DNA of 30,674 nt from Gracilaria domingensis (lineage: Eukaryota; Rhodophyta; Florideophyceae; Gracilariales; Gracilariaceae): NCBI GenBank assembly GCA_022539475.1, contig VCMS01000441.1, positions 1-30,674 on the forward strand, in the 5' to 3' direction. Below are positions 27,937 to 30,674 of the stretch, in pieces. The position numbers were made by a program, and so were the translations under genes. The notes under the pieces are model-generated. The model was not told where the DNA came from and ran no database searches. It saw only the letters and a program-made list of their open reading frames with translations. How positions within the stretch are numbered: the stretch's first letter is position 1; each line of letters starts with the position of its first letter.

Positions 27937-28602
27937 CTACATCCCTTCCACCGAGGCATTGGGTTGTTCTGAGGACTCCGGAAGAGGCGTTTCAAAGGAA
28001 TAAGGAGCGTTTGAACATCGTGCCGCAAAAGAGTTGTAGCCGGCAGATCGCGGACATACTCCACACTCATCTAGCTCTGACAGGTACACCTGCCCGAATG
28101 GGCATGCGAAACACGTCGCAGACCCTCTTCGCGCAAAGCTTCCCGGCATGCAGAACGGGCAAGAATCGTCAATTCCGGAAACGCCGAATTGGTTAAAAGG
28201 GCATTCGGTGCAAGCCTGTCTGTGATCGTCGTAGTAATGGCCAGGCTCGCATTTCTCACAGGTCTCGGAGTTTCTGATGAAAAACCTCCCCAATCGGGCA
28301 CTCGCTACGCATTCGGAATCCCTGAAGAGAGAACGAGTTGCGCTCGCACTAGCGAAAGCAGCGGTTGGAAATACCCATTTTGGAATGGTCAGTATTAAGT
28401 GGCCGGAGGGACATTTGAGCAAGAACAAACCTAGTTTCGCTGTCATAGTATCTTCCAGGCGAAAGGTGCGCAAGACCGTCTCATTGGTGCTTGAATAAAC
28501 ACTCCATCCCTGGAAAACGAATTTCATCGAGAAACAAGTGAAGACAGGGAAACACCGAATTGTGAAGAATCCTAAAGACGAGATATCCCCAATGAACGCC
28601 AT
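27937..28602 (-). CDS. Cys-rich GCC2/GCC3 (ephrin-receptor-like) protein (221 aa)
   Basis: ATG at 28602, TAG at 27937-27939. The N-terminus is hydrophobic (FFTIRCFPVFTCFSMKFVF, about 12-30) and could be a signal peptide or anchor. From about residue 64 the protein has repeats of the form C..C..G.Y.....C..C, such as CEKCEPGHYYDDHRQACTEC, CPFCMPGSF and CFACPFGQVYLSELDECGVC. These match the GCC2/GCC3 or TNFR-like modules of surface and secreted proteins in many protists and animals. The tail is Ser/Pro-rich with no second membrane segment. It is shorter than most proteins with such modules, so it may be a fragment or one exon of a larger gene. Ligand and role unknown. Confidence 0.65.
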   Translation of the reverse strand: MAFIGDISSLGFFTIRCFPVFTCFSMKFVFQGWSVYSSTNETVLRTFRLEDTMTAKLGLFLLKCPSGHLILTIPKWVFPTAAFASASATRSLFRDSECVASARLGRFFIRNSETCEKCEPGHYYDDHRQACTECPFNQFGVSGIDDSCPFCMPGSFARRGSATCFACPFGQVYLSELDECGVCPRSAGYNSFAARCSNAPYSFETPLPESSEQPNASVEGM

Positions 28603-29270
28603 GGTATGCGAAAGGTACTAGAAGCGAGCGATGCGTCCAGATGAGCGTGCGTACGCCAGACGTGTAGTATCAGATGTCGATCGTGTTGGAATTACGTTCT
28701 ACTGATATATTAGAGATTGCGGAGAGATCTGATAGGGAGACGTACATTGTGTCCCAATTCAGGTTGAAATTATCAAGATCACAGTGAGGCACACGAAAAG
28801 ATGGTTCGCAAATATGCAACTTCCGTTTTGAAGTGTATACCGTGTCAGGTGCGCATGAGGGCTGGCCAAAGAGAACAGTGCGCATAAGGAGAGAACGAGT
28901 GCAACAAACATGGCTAAGATGAAACTGTTTATGAGACCACAACTACGTCAAGTAGCAACCGGACCTACGAGCCACTACGAACCAGACACAGCGCTGGCCT
29001 TGATGTAGCTTTCTAAGCAAATGTGTTGTGTAGCAAAGAAGTGGGGGCCGGCTGAGTGAAGTCGACAGTATGGCAGGAATTATTGCTCTGAGGCGGAGTG
29101 TTTGAGAACCGGACCTAAACACGACTCGACAGGAACATGATTCAAAAAAAGAGGTGTTGTCCGGAGCTTTCAGCGTCGTTGACGCTTTCTGCGATCTCTA
29201 ATGTACCCGAGCAAAGTCTGATGTTTTGTACGAAGCACAGAGGTAGAGCATGTCCGGTGTTGCCTGCTTC
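28603..29270. other. Intergenic, no gene seen
   Basis: Frames are short and lack domains. I see no repeat or RNA gene. Confidence 0.4.
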
Positions 29271-29278
29271 CTTGTGTG
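29271..29278. repeat. 8-bp target-site duplication, left
   Basis: CTTGTGTG, repeated exactly at 30021-30028. Confidence 0.88.
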
Positions 29279-30020
29279 CAGGGAGCTGTGTTCAATTAAT
29301 TGCTATATCGCAATATACTTGCAATGCAATACATTATGCTATTGCAAGTAGTGATGGCCTTTGCAATACATATTGCAGTTTCATTTCATATGAGCTCATA
29401 TGCAAAATGCATGATAATTGCTGGATTTGTTGCTTCGAAATAAATGCCCAGTATGAAATTTGCTTATGCCGAATGTAAATATCACCGTAAACATGAAGCT
29501 TGCCTATCGACACCAAACAAAGTACATAACATACTTTAGTTTAGGATCGAGTAGCCAAGGTGGTAACACTGGCAGCATCGCCACAGACATTATGTCTGAC
29601 ATCGAAATGACTATGACGTCACAAATTCTTCGAAGGCATTAGTTTTTTAAGATGTTGACAAAAAAATTTTGGACAAAGATTTGGGCAAGATGAAAACAAC
29701 AGAGAGATAAAATTGTATCGTCTCGAAGAGCATCGCCAAAGAGCTTTTATTCTAAATTAAATTTGTAGTTCCACATAGGAATGTCAGAGCTAAAAGTTTA
29801 CAAACGTATTCTTTATGCAGTATCCGTGGGCATGGTTAGACTTACAATATGCCAGAATTACTGGCAAACCGTTCGAGTATTGCAATGTATATGTGAGATT
29901 TTAGGGCTGCTATCATTTGCAATTATCTTCATTGCAGATTTTGCCAGATGGGTGCGATATATGGAATATGTTTATTGCTTGAGGGCATTAATTGCAGAGT
30001 TATTTGGATCGCCAGCCCTG
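29279..30020. mobile_element. Non-autonomous hAT-type DNA transposon 2 (742 bp)
   Basis: Starts CAGGGAGCTG and ends CCAGCCCTG, with the perfect 8-bp duplication CTTGTGTG on both sides (29271-29278 and 30021-30028). Beyond CAGGG the terminal inverted repeat is weak. Both ends carry ATTGCAAT, TTGCAATGCAAT and ATTGCAG repeats like those of the element at 18035. No transposase; an 84-codon frame (29781-30035) runs across the right end into the flank and is not a real gene. Confidence 0.88.
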
Positions 30021-30028
30021 CTTGTGTG
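30021..30028. repeat. 8-bp target-site duplication, right
   Basis: CTTGTGTG, partner of 29271-29278. Confidence 0.88.
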
Positions 30029-30450
30029 GTACTAATAGGTGCACGAAAGCGTTTCATAGTCACGGGTACAATTCTTGAATACGTGTGAAACTCATGGGGC
30101 GAGTTTGAAAAGTTAAATTCAAAGTTGACGTTAAAAACCGGTCATGGCAGGTAAATGAAAGTCGTGAAAAGCTCTCCTTACACGGAAAGGCTCAACTATA
30201 TACGAACGCGAAAAGCAGCGTGCCGATCATGAATGCTCGCAATCGTAGAACCTTCCTCTAAGAGTATGACTGCCTTGCAACACGCGATCGGAGTGCACGA
30301 GCAATGCAGAATTGTGCTCGCCAAGAGCTTTAATATAATCATGTCCGGGTTCTCAGGCGAAAGACCCCAAATGGGTCCACTGTTCCCGAAGTGAAACCTT
30401 GTGGATTCACGAATTTCGTACCTTAGATGCGATGCTTTCCCTCGCCGCGC
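30029..30450. other. Intergenic, no gene seen
   Basis: Spacer between hAT elements 2 and 3; no frame or structure worth calling. Confidence 0.4.
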
Positions 30451-30458
30451 TGCGTGGA

Positions 30459-30674
30459 CAGGGTGTCCGTAGCAATACTTTATTGCAATATATATTGCAA
30501 TTACAGCAATTTATGCGTATGCACTCCTATTCATCATATTGCGCACATTGATATTGCAACATGAAACATTATGTAATTAGTATTGCATCATCAAAACTTA
30601 TTGCAATATTAAGGTAATACTAAATATTGCACTTTATTATAAATCACAATGAACGTAGCCAGAATACATGTGAT
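30459..30674. mobile_element. hAT-type DNA transposon 3, cut by window end
   Basis: Begins CAGGGTGTCC and continues AGCAATA...ATTGCAAT...ATTGCAAT...ATGCG, the same order of blocks as the left end of the element at 18035. TGCGTGGA (30451-30458) is the expected left target duplication; the right end is outside the window. Confidence 0.72.

Noticed and set aside
29781..30035. 84-codon frame with hydrophobic segments, possible membrane protein
   Set aside because: It crosses the right end and target duplication of hAT element 2, so it is a chance frame.
18035..30674. ATTGCAAT clusters read as a CRISPR-like or satellite array
   Set aside because: Spacing is irregular and the clusters sit at the ends of elements bounded by CAGGG and 8-bp duplications.

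Overview
The window is nuclear DNA of a eukaryote, about half of it transposons. The host genes look intron-poor: each reads as one uninterrupted ATG-to-stop frame. There are TATA-type promoters, C2H2 zinc-finger proteins, a SANT-like (DUF6818-type) protein and a Cys-rich GCC2/GCC3-like protein. This mix suggests a protist or alga; a red alga is plausible, but nothing here settles it and no rRNA or organelle marker is present.

Layout. (1) 1-12846, minus strand: two copies of one chromodomain Ty3/gypsy retrotransposon in head-to-tail tandem with a period of 6797 bp. They share one LTR (5533-6049). Copy B (5533-12846) is complete: 517-bp LTRs with TGTTAG/CTAACA ends, PBS, an extra zinc-finger ORF ahead of gag, gag, a classic A AAA AAC frameshift site, pol with a C-terminal chromodomain, an unknown 170-aa ORF in the env position, and a polypurine tract. 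Copy A (1-6049) is cut by the window edge. Both pol genes carry the same three lesions, so the tandem arose from an already damaged element. The U3 carries heat-shock-element arrays, a CRE and an E-box above a TATA box. (2) 12847 to about 16600, plus strand: the 3' part of a Ty1/copia element into which the gypsy array appears to be inserted. Its pol is open except for one in-frame TAG. (3) 16769-30674: five intronless host-type genes, all on the minus strand (two C2H2 zinc-finger proteins, a secreted Pro-rich/Cys-rich protein, a SANT-like protein and a GCC2/GCC3-like protein). They are separated by AT-rich spacers holding small non-autonomous DNA transposons.

DNA transposons. Three copies of a hAT-type family (18035-18765, 29279-30020, and 30459 to the window end) begin CAGGG. 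The two complete ones have perfect 8-bp target duplications. All three have end regions packed with the self-complementary octamer ATTGCAAT. A second hAT-type family (21227-21710) has an 8-bp duplication and AGTCAT-type end repeats. A further inverted-repeat element spans 24789-25665. No transposase gene is visible for any of them.

The most notable items are the gypsy element's unusual set-up (zinc-finger ORF before gag, antisense tRNA-like Pol III boxes in the leader, a splice-donor sequence beside the PBS, heat-shock motifs in U3, an extra 3' ORF) and the hAT families defined by subterminal palindromes.
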